From assembly GCA_002077065.1 (NCBI GenBank), contig NAJO01000082.1, positions 22,578-86,577 of the forward strand: a stretch of DNA of 64,000 nucleotides, written 5' to 3'. The stretch is from Cryoendolithus antarcticus. Its lineage: Eukaryota > Ascomycota > Dothideomycetes > Cladosporiales > Cladosporiaceae. Shown in pieces: positions 21,207-31,377 of this stretch. A program made the position numbers and the translations under genes. Every line of letters begins with the position of its first letter. Positions within the stretch are counted from its first letter, which is position 1. The notes under the pieces were generated by a model that saw only the letters and a program-made list of their open reading frames with translations, searched no databases and was not told the origin of the DNA.

Positions 21207-21680
21207 GGTAGCGAATCGTGATCGGTCGTAGTATATAGCAAGTGGATGAGTGTAGGTCAGAGACACAAGTGGCCCAAGTTTTCTTATAAACGGCACGCAA
21301 CGAAAGGCACGTGCAAGCAGTAGTGAACAAGACACTGTGGCAACAAACGCCGCGTCTGAACGCTATATCCGTGAAAGCACCGTCTTGAGCGATGAACAAA
21401 TCGTTCAAAAGTGAGGCGAAAGGGGTATTGAGTTGAAAGACGAGACGCGAAACGAACACGACAAAGCAATAGCCCGTCTGGAGTCGAGTAGGGGAAAGTA
21501 CATGACGTAGGTGGATCTGCAATATGCAAGGTACCAACTTTAAATGCGCGCGCGATCGATCGCACTTGAGATGAGATCTCCCTTGGCCTTGAACCATATG
21601 CATGCATGCGATTTGGTGCACATGTACGAGCGCGCAGCAAACGGGTATCTCTCACACTGTCCTCTGCAATCTCAAATAAA
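21207..21680. other. Intergenic region upstream of the DNA glycosylase
   Basis: Promoter of the glycosylase gene plus 3' UTR of the dynein gene. It includes the 12-bp palindrome GCGATCGATCGC at 21552-21563 inside an alternating CG stretch, and a CATATGCATGCATGC run just after. No supported ORF. Confidence 0.45.
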
Positions 21681-23516
21681 TCACCTCCCCGGCGTACCAG
21701 CCCTGCTATCGCCTCCCCCGGCCTTCTTGGCTAAACTCGCGAAGTACCGCTCCAGATCCTCCGCTGGGAAGTCTCCTTTACCACTCCCACCAGCGGAGGG
21801 CGTCACATCCCTGCTATCCGCGCCACCCCTTCTCGGCGGTCTAGGCGTCACATTTCTCGTACTCGTCGGACTTGGGCTTTCTACATTGACGGGACCGCGT
21901 TTGAGCCGCTCAATAGCCTGCTCAGCGGAGTTGGTGTTGTAGCTCACGCCTCCAACGTTGAAGCTGACATCGCCGAGGGAGTTGAGAGCGCCCGTGGATT
22001 CGCCAGAAGGGAGGCCGATGGACGGGCGGGATGGTTGCGTCGTGGCTGTGGAGCGGTCCTTGGCCGCCAGAGCGTCAAGTTCAGACTTCATCTCTGCAAG
22101 GAAGTCTTGCTCTGGTCGGACGGTAGAGGTGATTGTAGGTGGTTTGGGGCGTTTGTGGGCGTTTGGATCGAGGATTAGTGTTGTGTAGGATGTGATTGCT
22201 GAGGGCTTCTGTTGAGCTTTTGAGGGGGTGGGTGGTAGAGAATCTTCAGCCGGCTCGAGTGGGGAGGCTGTGGCAGAGGCTTCGAAGACTTCTTCACCTG
22301 GTCGGCCGGCGCCTGTCATGGTCTGCGGAGACTGTGGTCTAGTGTCTGTCGTCTCTGATGCATTCTGAATCGGCGCCGGAAAGACGGAGTGCGCCAAGTC
22401 ATTCTGCCACGCTGAGAGTGTTCCCTCGGGCGAGAAGTCCTCCGAGAGCAGTCGGATCTTGCCCACACTGTCCCAACCCTGAGGCACGAGGATGTTCATG
22501 CGATCGACGACGTTGTGACGCGCTTGTAGCTCCTCGACCTTCGCAGCGGCGCTAGTCCCTGTGAGCTTTGGGGCAAGACTGGCCAGATCGAGGTCCAGTG
22601 CCTGAAAGATGGCTCGCTGCGTTTGTGAGAGCGCCGAACCAGGCTGCTGTGCAGGCGGCGAGCTAGACACAAATAGAAGCGATGAGGCAGGATGTAGAGG
22701 AAGCAAAGCCGTCCGCAGCACTTGCGAAACGTAGTCGAATGTTTCCTCCGTCCAGCCTTCGCGCTCCAGTACCTGCTGTGCCTCCACGTGCTGCACCACG
22801 ACAGTGATGCTCAGCTTTGACTCTTTCAGCACCGTCATGGCATCTTCTTCTGCTTGATCTGCAGTTACGACAGCTCTTGCGAGCAATTGAAGCCAAGCCC
22901 TTAATTGGTCCAGGAACAACCACGGCTCCTTCCAGGACAAGAGCACTGTCACAGCTGGTCGTCGTCCTGCTGCACCCTCGCCTTGCGGTCTCTCCAGCAC
23001 ACTCTCGTCATCCTCATCAGCTCTCTCCCTGCCCTCATCTCCACCTGTCAACACCCTCCTCAACACCCTCCTCAACACCCCCTCAAACCCCACCTCCGCC
23101 TGCGGAAAAGTATGACACTCCACCCGGCCCACCTCATCGCTCTCCCCCACAAACCCCCCAACCCCAACACTCGCCGCACTCCAGAGTCCCAACGTCCCAT
23201 ACCCATAAGCTTGCCCATTACTCAACACCAACCGTCCCCTCTGCCCCTCTTTATCCCTCTCCCTCTGATCGGCTCCCCGTCTTGGTGGGAGCGCAGGCGG
23301 CGGTCGAGTGAGCGTTTCGAGGAACTGGCGTTGGTCTGTTGGCGAGCCGCCGCAGAGGACTAGGCTGCGGTGGGAGAGGGCGTTTGAGCGATTTCGGGCT
23401 TGGGCTTGGCGGGTTTGGCGGAGGAGGGAGGCCCAGATTTCTGTGCGCTTTTCTTTGGGGCGGGGAGGGCGGTCGTGGAGGGGGCGGGAGGGGCGGGTGG
23501 AAGTGGTTGTGGCCAT
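21681..23516 (-). CDS. Cytoplasmic dynein light intermediate chain
   Basis: Start at the ATG at 23516 (MATTTSTRPSRP); upstream in-frame codons begin only at a GTG. The protein is 611 residues. The N-terminal half is the Ras-like DLIC domain: KEKRTEIWASLLRQ, then LVLCGGSPTDQRQFLETL in the P-loop position, then AYGYGTLGLWSA, and later KLSITVVVQHV and the VGKIRLLSEDFSPEGTLSAWQND block. The P-loop lacks the GK[ST] triad, as in other fungal DLICs, so nucleotide binding is doubtful. The C-terminal half is disordered and should carry adaptor-binding helices. It is a dynein complex subunit for minus-end transport of nuclei and vesicles. Confidence 0.88.
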   Translation of the reverse strand: MATTTSTRPSRPLHDRPPRPKEKRTEIWASLLRQTRQAQARNRSNALSHRSLVLCGGSPTDQRQFLETLTRPPPALPPRRGADQRERDKEGQRGRLVLSNGQAYGYGTLGLWSAASVGVGGFVGESDEVGRVECHTFPQAEVGFEGVLRRVLRRVLTGGDEGRERADEDDESVLERPQGEGAAGRRPAVTVLLSWKEPWLFLDQLRAWLQLLARAVVTADQAEEDAMTVLKESKLSITVVVQHVEAQQVLEREGWTEETFDYVSQVLRTALLPLHPASSLLFVSSSPPAQQPGSALSQTQRAIFQALDLDLASLAPKLTGTSAAAKVEELQARHNVVDRMNILVPQGWDSVGKIRLLSEDFSPEGTLSAWQNDLAHSVFPAPIQNASETTDTRPQSPQTMTGAGRPGEEVFEASATASPLEPAEDSLPPTPSKAQQKPSAITSYTTLILDPNAHKRPKPPTITSTVRPEQDFLAEMKSELDALAAKDRSTATTQPSRPSIGLPSGESTGALNSLGDVSFNVGGVSYNTNSAEQAIERLKRGPVNVESPSPTSTRNVTPRPPRRGGADSRDVTPSAGGSGKGDFPAEDLERYFASLAKKAGGGDSRAGTPGR

Positions 23517-23712
23517 GACTGCCGTGTTGTGTGTAGAGGTAATGGATTGTGTTGTCGTAGTCGCGTGAATGTCCACGCGAATGACCTCCGAACTCTAACC
23601 CTACGTGCAGACTTCAATGACGGGATACGCACCTCTCCGACTCTTCAACATCACAAACATTGAACTACCTCACCACCGAGACCCTCAACCTCCACCCACA
23701 CGCATCCTCAAC
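23517..23712. promoter_or_regulatory. Short divergent promoter, dynein LIC / bS16m
   Basis: Only 196 bp separate the start codons of the dynein light intermediate chain (minus) and mitochondrial bS16 (plus). The plus-strand leader is CA/CT-rich (about 23640-23712). An ATG at 23617 is in frame with the bS16 start with no stop between, so a longer N terminus is formally possible. Confidence 0.5.
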
Positions 23713-24272
23713 ATGGTCCTCCGCCTCCGACTCGCCCGCCCCGCCACGCCCGGCGGCAGCAAACGCCACCACCCCCGCTACAACATCGTGCTCGCGCAAG
23801 CGCGCACAGCCCGCGACGGCCGCCCTCTCGAAGTCCTCGGAACTTACAATCCCATCCCCCAGACGCCCATAGGCGCGCAGCCAGGCGATAGACAGCAGAA
23901 GGAGATAAAGCTTGATGTTAGTCGGGCGAAGTACTGGCTTGGAGTTGGGGCGCAGCCGAGCGATACCGTGTGGAGGTTGATGAGTATGGTGAGTAGTGCA
24001 CGATTGAGCGAGGGTGGAGTTGGGATTCATGCTGACGTTTGGGGTGGTAGATTGGATTGCTGGAACCGAAGTACTTGCCTTCTGGAGAGCAGAGGGAAAA
24101 TGCTTTGAAGGCTGTGAGGTTCGCTACGCATGTCTCGAGCGAGGCACGATCGGGAAATGAGGCAGGCGAGAAGAGAGCGCAAGGTCAGCTGCCGAAGGTT
24201 GACGTGGGAGAGGGTGCGACGGCAGGAAGGGTAGCTGGTACGACGAGCCCGATGGATCCCAATGCTGCGTGA
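23713..24272 (+). CDS. MRPS16: Mitochondrial ribosomal protein bS16m
   Basis: Two exons, 23713-23988 and 24051-24272, separated by a 62-bp intron (GTGAGT ... GGTAG) in phase 0; 165 residues. Exon 1 gives VLRLRLARPATPGGSKRHH, then PRYNIVLAQARTARDGRP, LEVLGTYNP and KLDVSRAKYWLGVGAQPSDTVWRL, the bS16 fold signature almost residue for residue. Exon 2 continues with IGLLEPKYLPSG and a polar tail. It belongs to the small subunit of the mitochondrial ribosome. Fungal bS16m usually starts at the M-V-x-R-L motif, which supports 23713 over the upstream in-frame ATG at 23617. Confidence 0.95.
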
Positions 24273-25011
24273 GCCAAAGTGAAGGTCTCTCCATGCCTAT
24301 GGAGCAGCCCTATCGCGGAGATACGGTCGACTTACCTGCTCGAAGCTATGAGTCATCACGCTGGCCTCGGCTATGAGATGAGACGTCACGAAGGAAATGT
24401 CTACAGCCGGCGATGACAGGGCGGCACGCTTTCGTTTATTGGACAATCCTGTTCAATTGACTGTCGCCAGGGCGCATCAATATGCTGTGCTTCGCAGGCT
24501 ACTCGACTTGTTCAGCAGTGGCATGCGAGATGGATTCGTAGCCCGGGTCACTCGGCGAGCAGATACTACCACCCGGAGGAACGCGGCAGCATTCGACATG
24601 GACTTGCAGTGGAGACGCTACTGCCGTGGTCTTTTCGCTCGAGTGCTCGAGAATGAAGGCATGGAAGTCAGAGATATGCTGTGAAGGGGAGTGCCGACGT
24701 AATGGCTGAGAAGAGTCTTGACACGAATTCTGGGAAGCCTCAGACGTTCTGGGGGGCCACGAAGCATTATCGACGCAACGATACGAAGCCATCGACTACC
24801 AGTCCCATTCGATCAGTCAGAAACGCGAAGACAGGCTTCGACCTCGCAAGCACAGCTTCACCACAGTTGTGCAGCTCGACACAGATCCGAAGCTTCGGCG
24901 GATAAACGAACGGAGTAGCTGGTAACCCTTACATTTGGCACGATGCAGCTCGAGTGTAGAATGTAGAAGGCTTTGTTGCTACTGTCTATAGAGATGCAGC
25001 ATTGAAACTCA
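24273..25011. other. Intergenic region with one doubtful small ORF
   Basis: Between the 3' ends of bS16m (plus) and the yellow/MRJP gene (minus). A 95-codon ATG ORF at 24397-24684 is listed separately. Apart from it I see no domain, RNA gene or repeat. Confidence 0.45.
24397..24684 (+). CDS. Small ORF, doubtful
   Basis: An ATG-initiated frame of 95 residues, Arg-rich (about 17%), with hydrophobic-plus-Arg segments such as QYAVLRRLLDLF and CRGLFARVLENE that could be amphipathic helices. No family recognised. It sits alone between two convergent genes, with no obvious promoter or intron signals. It may be chance; listed because it is one of the few ATG frames in a gene-free stretch. Confidence 0.2.
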   Translation: MSTAGDDRAARFRLLDNPVQLTVARAHQYAVLRRLLDLFSSGMRDGFVARVTRRADTTTRRNAAAFDMDLQWRRYCRGLFARVLENEGMEVRDML

Positions 25012-26366
25012 CTAGTACAACGTCGATACCTTCGTCCCTCCATTCGGCAGCTTAGCGCGCAGTATAGCACCAGGATGTGTCCTAGATCGACTGTCAGCAA
25101 AGTGCAAGTTACGTGCGAGATGAAGACCGCTCACCTCGTGTCAACCCCAAAGTTCCAGTCGGGCTGGAACGGCAGTTGGTTAATATTCATATATACGAAA
25201 CCATCAGCCCCAATACTCGCTCCGTCAGGCCAAATGATGCGTGGGTCCCGGACGAAGCCTTGTGTCTGTCCATTCCCGCGCTTACTCGAATCAAACGCGT
25301 ATATAGCATTCTGTTCCGGAATTAATTGGTAAATAAGCCCATTCGAGTCGCCTTCAAAGCCATTCGCATTCCCGCCTCTCTGGCCATGCGACGAGACATT
25401 CGAATGCGCGTCCAGCTCCGCCGTAGGATTCGTATCGCGCTCGCGGAGATTAGCTGTCGGGATCGAGTACAGCACGTTAGTCGACAGAGGGGAATAGAAC
25501 GCCCTCTCCCCATCAGTCGTAAGCTGCAACCCATCCAACCCCTCCTGCTGCCAATTTACCGGCTGGCCTGATTGACGGAAGTAGAACGGTCGGCCTTGGT
25601 AAGAGGGCACGTCTTGCTGGCCGCGGAGCACAGATATATCCTGAGTAAGGCGACGCCAGGACTCACCGGTGCCGAGATCGAGCATGATGAAGCCCGGGCG
25701 GCCTTCGTTGGAGGAGTCTACCAAGTAGGCGATTCCTTTCCCGCTCGTGCCGGAGAGGTGGGGACGGAGATCGAAGCGCAGGTCGTTGAGGTAGGAGGAG
25801 GGGTAGTGGACTGTGGAGGGGAAGGTGAAGGTTTCGTAGATGGTGTTGTTGGCTAAGCTGATGGCCATCAGTTTTGGGCCGCCGGGCTGGGCGTAGGGCA
25901 TGGAAGGGTCGCCTTGTGCGTTGTGGACTGTCGGGCGGCCGGTATCGAGGACCCAGAGGGTTTCGGGGCGGGAGGTGTAGTTTGAGGGAGGGGTGATGTA
26001 TAGGGCTTGCACGGAGATGAAGGCATTGGCGTTGTCTGAGCCGAAGGCGATGCCGTGCCACGTTGTGTTTAGTTCGTTGACTGGTAGGTTCAAGGCGAGG
26101 GATGGGTAGGGCTCCTCTGCCGTTTCGTTGACGACTACGCCAAGAGTATAGCGGTATGACCCACGGGTGTAGGTCGTGAAGATACGGCCGTCGGAGGCGA
26201 CTGCGATGCCGATTGGCCATTGGTCGTAGTAGTAGTGCACTTCCTCGATCTCGGGGCCATAGGTGCCATTGTCAACACGAAGGCGAGTGCCCGAGAAGTT
26301 TTGATAAGTGACTTGTGCAGTGGTGAGAGTCGCGAAGGCCAATGCAACGAGTGACTGGAGCAGCAT
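25012..26366 (-). CDS. Secreted yellow / major royal jelly family protein
   Basis: Two exons, 25135-26366 and 25012-25081, joined over a 53-bp intron (GTGAGC ... ATCTAG); 433 residues. Splicing replaces a premature stop with the tail THPGAILRAKLPNGG ending STLY. A clear signal peptide opens the protein (MLLQSLVALAFATLTTAQ). The body is a six-bladed propeller of the yellow/MRJP type: WPIGIAVASDGRIFTTY, TWHGIAFGSDN, LWVLDTGRP, YLNDLRFDLR, GIAYLVDSS, DGLQLTTDGERAFYSPL, and near the end GSIGADGFVYMNINQL. There are many N-glycosylation sequons. Insect members bind amines or act in pigmentation; fungal members are secreted proteins of unknown role. Confidence 0.9.
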
Positions 26367-27614
26367 GATGAGTAGCAGCTCGCTGGTGACGGAATTGTGA
26401 AAGGAGACGAAGACAAGAAGTGACTTATCAAACCCTTACCTATTGAGACATCAATCGTCCGCGGCGCCTGCGTGATGATCAAACACATGCCGGTGTGCCG
26501 TACTTGAGGTCACCATACGACTATATGACGATGTTGTCGCACGCAGGTGGGGATGCAAGTGAGTTGACTCGGACCAAGCTTCCGGCACGCAAGAACTACC
26601 GAGAGCTTATTCAGTTGTATACATCCAAATATGCCTTGCTTCGATCAATGGGAAGGGATATTTCTGGATAAGGTCAGATTGACAGACTATCATGCGGTTC
26701 CAGAGGCGTGGTGAAGCGCGAGTGATTAGATACGCAATGGATCTGGTGTAATCCCAGGTGGTGCGGCGACTGGGAAATAGGATGGTGCATATGAAGGTCA
26801 TACGCTTGCCCCGGGATGTTGGTAAGAACAGCTTCTCTTAGGCTTCTATCCGTTCGCGTGGGAGCGTGAACGACCGGCAGAGCGACGGAGGGATACCAGG
26901 CTGATTGGCTCTCGATGTGATGGGCTTCTCTTGAGAGATAGCCGGTGACAGAGTAGCTAGTGCAAATGGGCTGCGGTCCTGAGGACGAACCAGCGAAGGG
27001 TTGTAGACTCGAGATTGAGCCCTCGACTCTACGAGCGGCGTGGCCAGGGCCGGTGTAGGGAAGACAGTCGCTGATCGATGCGAAGATGTTGACCGTTCGA
27101 CTTCGCGGGCGTTGGTGCTTTACCAAAGATTGAGTATTTGATTGCCACATAGAAGTAGGTGTCCCAATTCCCTGCGTTCAGATAATCTGGGCAACAATGT
27201 CCGCAATGCGAGCATGTCAGCACGAGCGTTCATGTTGTGTGCTCGGTCGACGGAGTTGGGAGAAAGTGAGGGATGCCGCATGCGAATATTCCAGTGAAGT
27301 CCGTGCGCCTATCTCACTCTTTGATAGGACCCGCAGCAAGGTCAGCGAACTTTTCTTCGTCAACGGAAAGGAATTGCAGGTCTTAGCTGTCCTCGTCCCC
27401 CTTCCTAGCAGTATATTGCTACCTCTCCACTCTACACGCTCTCTACTTGCGCAATACATATACCTGGCAGATTGCCTAGGAAAATACCGACTACTCTGCA
27501 GGCCACTAAGCCGAGCAAGTCGCGCATACTACCTCTGGAAATTTCAGCCTATCTCATAATCCCTCCCTCTACCTCGAGTGGCATACATAGCACCACAATA
27601 CACTTGGGCGCGGA
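26367..27614. other. Long divergent promoter region, MRJP / New1
   Basis: About 1.25 kb. The 300 bp before 27615 are CT-rich and look like the leader of the highly expressed New1 class (stretches at 27400-27440 and 27560-27575). A 158-codon ATG frame on the minus strand (26674-27150) has no recognisable domain and no coding-like composition, and I do not annotate it. No RNA gene recognised. Confidence 0.45.
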
Positions 27615-30600
27615 ATGCCCCACCACGAGTCGCCGCCGATGACTCCCTCAGTCATGGTCACCAGCAAGTCCGCGGCACCGTCGCCAGACGATGTCGCCGG
27701 CATCATGACCCAGATCTACACCTCCAAGACTTCGCAAGCGAGTCTCGACGCTGCGTACTCCCTCACGGACGTCCTGCTTAACAGCGTCGGATTCCGTGGC
27801 CTCACCGGCTACGGCATCATGGCCGACATCTTGAAGGCTGCCGGTGACAAGAAGAGCCCCACGAAACGAGAGGGCGCAATGTTCGCACTTGGTGCCATCT
27901 TCGAGCGCTTCCCGCCAAAGGCAAAGATCAGCGAAGTCATCTTCTTCATCACAGAGCGAGGAGCTGTGCCCTGCGCGCTAGATGCTCTCGCAGACAAGAA
28001 CAGCGCAGTCAAGGAGGGCGCACGGTACGCTCTTGACGCTCTGTACGCACACCTGAATGCAGAGGCCAAAGTCTACGGTCTTCTGCCGGTGCTCATGCGT
28101 TACCTGCGAAAAGTCACTGGCAAGTGGCAGGGTACAGTGGGTGCTTTCGAGCTGATTGGACGCATGGCGGACAACGCACAGATGGGCATGGAGAACATCG
28201 AGGTCGAGAAGGCCAAGGATGTCTTGCGAGAAGCCATGGGCAAGAGACTCGAGAGCATGATCCCAGTCGTTGAACAGGGCATGCACGACTTGAAGTCCGA
28301 GGTCTCGAAACAGGCGATCAAGACGATGGACAGCCTCGCCACCCTGCTTTCGAACGACGATGTTGCGCCGAGGATACCGCTGATCGTCAAGAGCATACAA
28401 GATCCGAGCACAGAGGCACAAAAGAAGACGATCCATGCCCTTAGTCAGACGACATTCGTGACGATCGTCACCTCGCCTGTACTGGCCATGCTCACGCCCA
28501 TTCTTGAGCGGTCGCTCAACACACCGACTACAACACAAGAGGTGATCCGACAAACAGTTGTGGTCGTCGAAAACTTGACAAAGCTGGTACACGACCCGAT
28601 AGAAGCCCGGACTTTCTTGCCCAGACTGCTACCTGGTGTGCAGAAAGTCTGCAACACTGCATCCCTACCTGAAGTCCGCGAGATCGGTCAAAGAGCTGTG
28701 GACGTCATGAACAAGGCCATGAACATTGGAGGAGACCAACATGCGGATGATGCCGCTACGCGTACAACTGCGAACGAGGTGTTGGCAGTGCTCGAGCGCG
28801 AAGTCAAGGCGAATGGTGGTCTACTGAACTACCCAGGTGACTCTGAGGTATGGCAAGAAGCGAAGATGTACATTGCAGATCTGCTGGCAGAGGACATCAA
28901 TCAGCGTGTGCTCGAGCGCCTGGTTCTCAACTCGGCAGCATACTTGCAGCCGCTCATGGACAACTCGGATGCAGCCGCGGAGAGCATCCGCCAGCACTTT
29001 ATCGCAGAGGACAATCGCAAGTTCGGCGCTCCCATCAAGGAGGATGACGGCGAGACTGAGATCGTGAACGCTACCTTCTCGCTGGGGTACGGAGGCATGC
29101 TCTTGCTGTCGCACACGAATCTGCGTCTCCTCAAGGGCCGTCGTTATGGTCTCTGTGGTCGCAACGGTGCAGGCAAGAGTACGCTGATGCGCTCAATCGC
29201 AAGTGGCAAGCTTGATGGCTTCCCGCCGCAAGATCAGGTTCGCACGTGCTTTGTCGAGCACAACCAAGGCGAGGACGCAGACTTGACGATCTTGGAGTAC
29301 ACCCTCAAGGATCCTGAGCTGCAAAATGAAGGCAAGGAGAAGATCATCGCCGTGTTGGAAGAAGTCGGCTTCTCGTCAGGTCCCAATGGGCGACAGAACG
29401 AGATGGTCGGCTCTCTATCCGGTGGCTGGAAGATGAAGTTGGCGTTGGCGAGAGCTATGTTGATGCGCGCTGATGTGTTCCTCCTCGACGAACCTACCAA
29501 CCATCTCGATGTTGCCAACGTCAAGTGGCTGGCAGAGTACCTTAAGACGCATACCGAGATCACTTCTCTGATCGTCTCCCACGACTCTGGCTTCCTTGAC
29601 GAGGTATGCACCGACATTTACCACTACGAGCAGAAGAAGCTTGTCAACTACAAGGGCAACTTGGCTGCATTCGTGCGCCAGAAGCCCGAGGCGAAGAGCT
29701 ACTACACCCTGAGTGCTGCTGTGCAATCGTTCAAGTTCCCTCCTCCTGGCATCTTGACCGGTGTCAAGAGCAACACCCGCTCCATCCTGCGCATGACGAA
29801 CTGCACATTCACCTATCCCGGTGCTACAAAGCCCAACCTCTTCGACGTCTCCGCCTCCCTCTGTCTCAGCAGCAGAGTCGCCATCATCGGTCCCAATGGT
29901 GCCGGCAAGTCAACCCTCATCAAGCTCCTCACCGGCGAGACAGTCCCCCAACAAGGCAAAGTCGAGAAGCACCCCAATCTCCGCATAGGCTACATCAAGC
30001 AGCATGCTCTCGAGCACGTCGAGATGCACATGGAGAAGACACCCAACCAATACCTCCAATGGCGCTACGCCAACGGCGACGACCGCGAAGTCCTCATGAA
30101 GCAGACCCGCGTGCTGACCGAAGCCGACAAATTACAAATGGAGAAAACGATCGAGCTCCCCAACGACATGGGCTCCCGCAAGATCGAAGCTCTGATCGGT
30201 CGGCAGAAGTATAAGAAGTCCTTCCAATACGAAGTAAAGTGGATCGGCTTCCTACCCAAAGACAACAGCATGGTCATGCGTGAGACTCTTCTAGCGCAAG
30301 GCTTCTCCAAGCTAATCCAAGAATTCGACGACCACGAGGCAAGTCGCGAGGGTCTCGGTTTCCGCTCGCTAGAACCCAAAGTCATCTCGAAGCATTTCGA
30401 GGACGTTGGCCTAGACCCCGAAATCGCGAACCACAACGAGATCTCCGGTCTGTCAGGAGGGCAGAAAGTCAAGGTTGTGTTGGCGGGTGCCATGTGGAAC
30501 AACCCGCATCTCCTCGTCCTCGACGAACCGACGAATTTCCTCGATCGTGACTCGCTTGGTGGTCTCGCTGTCGCGATTAGAGACTACAAAGGCGGCGTGG

Positions 30601-30971
30601 TAATGATCTCCCACAACGAAGAATTCGTCGGCGCGCTCTGCCCAGAGCAATGGCACGTTGAAGCCGGCCGCCTCACGCAAAAGGGTCACCTCGCCGTCGC
30701 ACTCGACCGATTCGAGGACTCCCGCCCTGGCTCTGCCTTCGCTTCAAGCGCGGTGAGCAGTAGCAACGTCTCTTCCGCCGCACCTAGCACGAACGGCACG
30801 CCCGCGGGCAGTGGCGACGAGGGCGATATGAAATTCAAGGCAAAGAAGAAGAAGAAGCTCACGAGGGCGCAGATGAAGGAGGCGGAGGTTAGGAGGCGGT
30901 TGAGGCATATTGAGTGGTTGAATAGTCCGAAGGGGACGCCGCACCCGCCGGATACTGATACGGAGGACTAG
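27615..30971 (+). CDS. new1: New1/Elf1-type ABC-F translation ATPase (eEF3 paralogue)
   Basis: Single exon, 1118 residues. The HEAT-repeat region (about 25-440) contains YGIMADILKAAGDKKSP and KREGAMFALGAIFERFPPKAK. ABC1 has GRNGAGKST near 514, LSGGWKMKLALARAM and DVFLLDEPTNHLD. ABC2 has GPNGAGKST near 757, a chromodomain-like insert at about 855-915 (KYKKSFQYEVKWIGFLP), LSGGQKVKVVLAGAM near 944 and LLVLDEPTNFLD. The C-terminal KKKKKLTRAQMKEAEVRRR, with HIEWLNSPKGTPHPPDTDTED, is the New1/Elf1 tail rather than that of eEF3. It is a ribosome-binding ATPase, implicated in yeast in translation termination at certain C-terminal codons. The yeast Gln/Asn-rich prion segment is absent at the N terminus. 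Confidence 0.9.
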   Translation: MPHHESPPMTPSVMVTSKSAAPSPDDVAGIMTQIYTSKTSQASLDAAYSLTDVLLNSVGFRGLTGYGIMADILKAAGDKKSPTKREGAMFALGAIFERFPPKAKISEVIFFITERGAVPCALDALADKNSAVKEGARYALDALYAHLNAEAKVYGLLPVLMRYLRKVTGKWQGTVGAFELIGRMADNAQMGMENIEVEKAKDVLREAMGKRLESMIPVVEQGMHDLKSEVSKQAIKTMDSLATLLSNDDVAPRIPLIVKSIQDPSTEAQKKTIHALSQTTFVTIVTSPVLAMLTPILERSLNTPTTTQEVIRQTVVVVENLTKLVHDPIEARTFLPRLLPGVQKVCNTASLPEVREIGQRAVDVMNKAMNIGGDQHADDAATRTTANEVLAVLEREVKANGGLLNYPGDSEVWQEAKMYIADLLAEDINQRVLERLVLNSAAYLQPLMDNSDAAAESIRQHFIAEDNRKFGAPIKEDDGETEIVNATFSLGYGGMLLLSHTNLRLLKGRRYGLCGRNGAGKSTLMRSIASGKLDGFPPQDQVRTCFVEHNQGEDADLTILEYTLKDPELQNEGKEKIIAVLEEVGFSSGPNGRQNEMVGSLSGGWKMKLALARAMLMRADVFLLDEPTNHLDVANVKWLAEYLKTHTEITSLIVSHDSGFLDEVCTDIYHYEQKKLVNYKGNLAAFVRQKPEAKSYYTLSAAVQSFKFPPPGILTGVKSNTRSILRMTNCTFTYPGATKPNLFDVSASLCLSSRVAIIGPNGAGKSTLIKLLTGETVPQQGKVEKHPNLRIGYIKQHALEHVEMHMEKTPNQYLQWRYANGDDREVLMKQTRVLTEADKLQMEKTIELPNDMGSRKIEALIGRQKYKKSFQYEVKWIGFLPKDNSMVMRETLLAQGFSKLIQEFDDHEASREGLGFRSLEPKVISKHFEDVGLDPEIANHNEISGLSGGQKVKVVLAGAMWNNPHLLVLDEPTNFLDRDSLGGLAVAIRDYKGGVVMISHNEEFVGALCPEQWHVEAGRLTQKGHLAVALDRFEDSRPGSAFASSAVSSSNVSSAAPSTNGTPAGSGDEGDMKFKAKKKKKLTRAQMKEAEVRRRLRHIEWLNSPKGTPHPPDTDTED

Positions 30972-31377
30972 ATCGGGGGCGCATGGGATGGATAGTGACA
31001 GCTAATGTCTAAGCTGTGAAAATTGTGGTTCTATGCGAGGCGTTGTGGTGTGCTGGGTAATGGGTTAAGGCTTGGAGGTAGAATTATAGACATTGCCTGG
31101 GAGCATGAGAAACGCATTAAATAATTCCGATCGAGGTTCTTGTATATCTCAGCTGCATTGATATGGACTTTCCAACGCTCTGTTCACTGCCATCTTCACT
31201 TTCACGCACGAGCGTAATGATATATGAGACAGAGACAGCTCAAACGTCGCCTCCACTGATTCGACAGATCTTGTTACTCATACACGCGCTACACATTCCC
31301 CAGCGCCCATATCCTAGCTCATGTACCTCATATATCCCATTCCACTCCCTACGCCTCGCTCGCCCCTCGTAGCCAAC
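30972..31377. other. Convergent 3' intergenic region
   Basis: Between New1 (plus) and the sugar-transporter gene (minus). It consists of two 3' UTRs; the minus-strand side is AT-richer. No ORF or RNA gene supported. Confidence 0.5.

Noticed and set aside
21552..21563. GCGATCGATCGC palindrome
   Set aside because: Short and built from simple CG/AT alternation; likely to occur by chance in GC-rich DNA.
26674..27150. 158-codon ATG frame on the minus strand
   Set aside because: No domain, mixed composition, no intron or promoter evidence; it lies in the promoter of New1 and the MRJP gene, so it is probably chance.
27029..27223. Cys/His-rich minus-strand frame (CSHCGHCCPD)
   Set aside because: It begins at GTG, is only 64 codons and has no supporting splice or homology; the zinc-like look is not enough.
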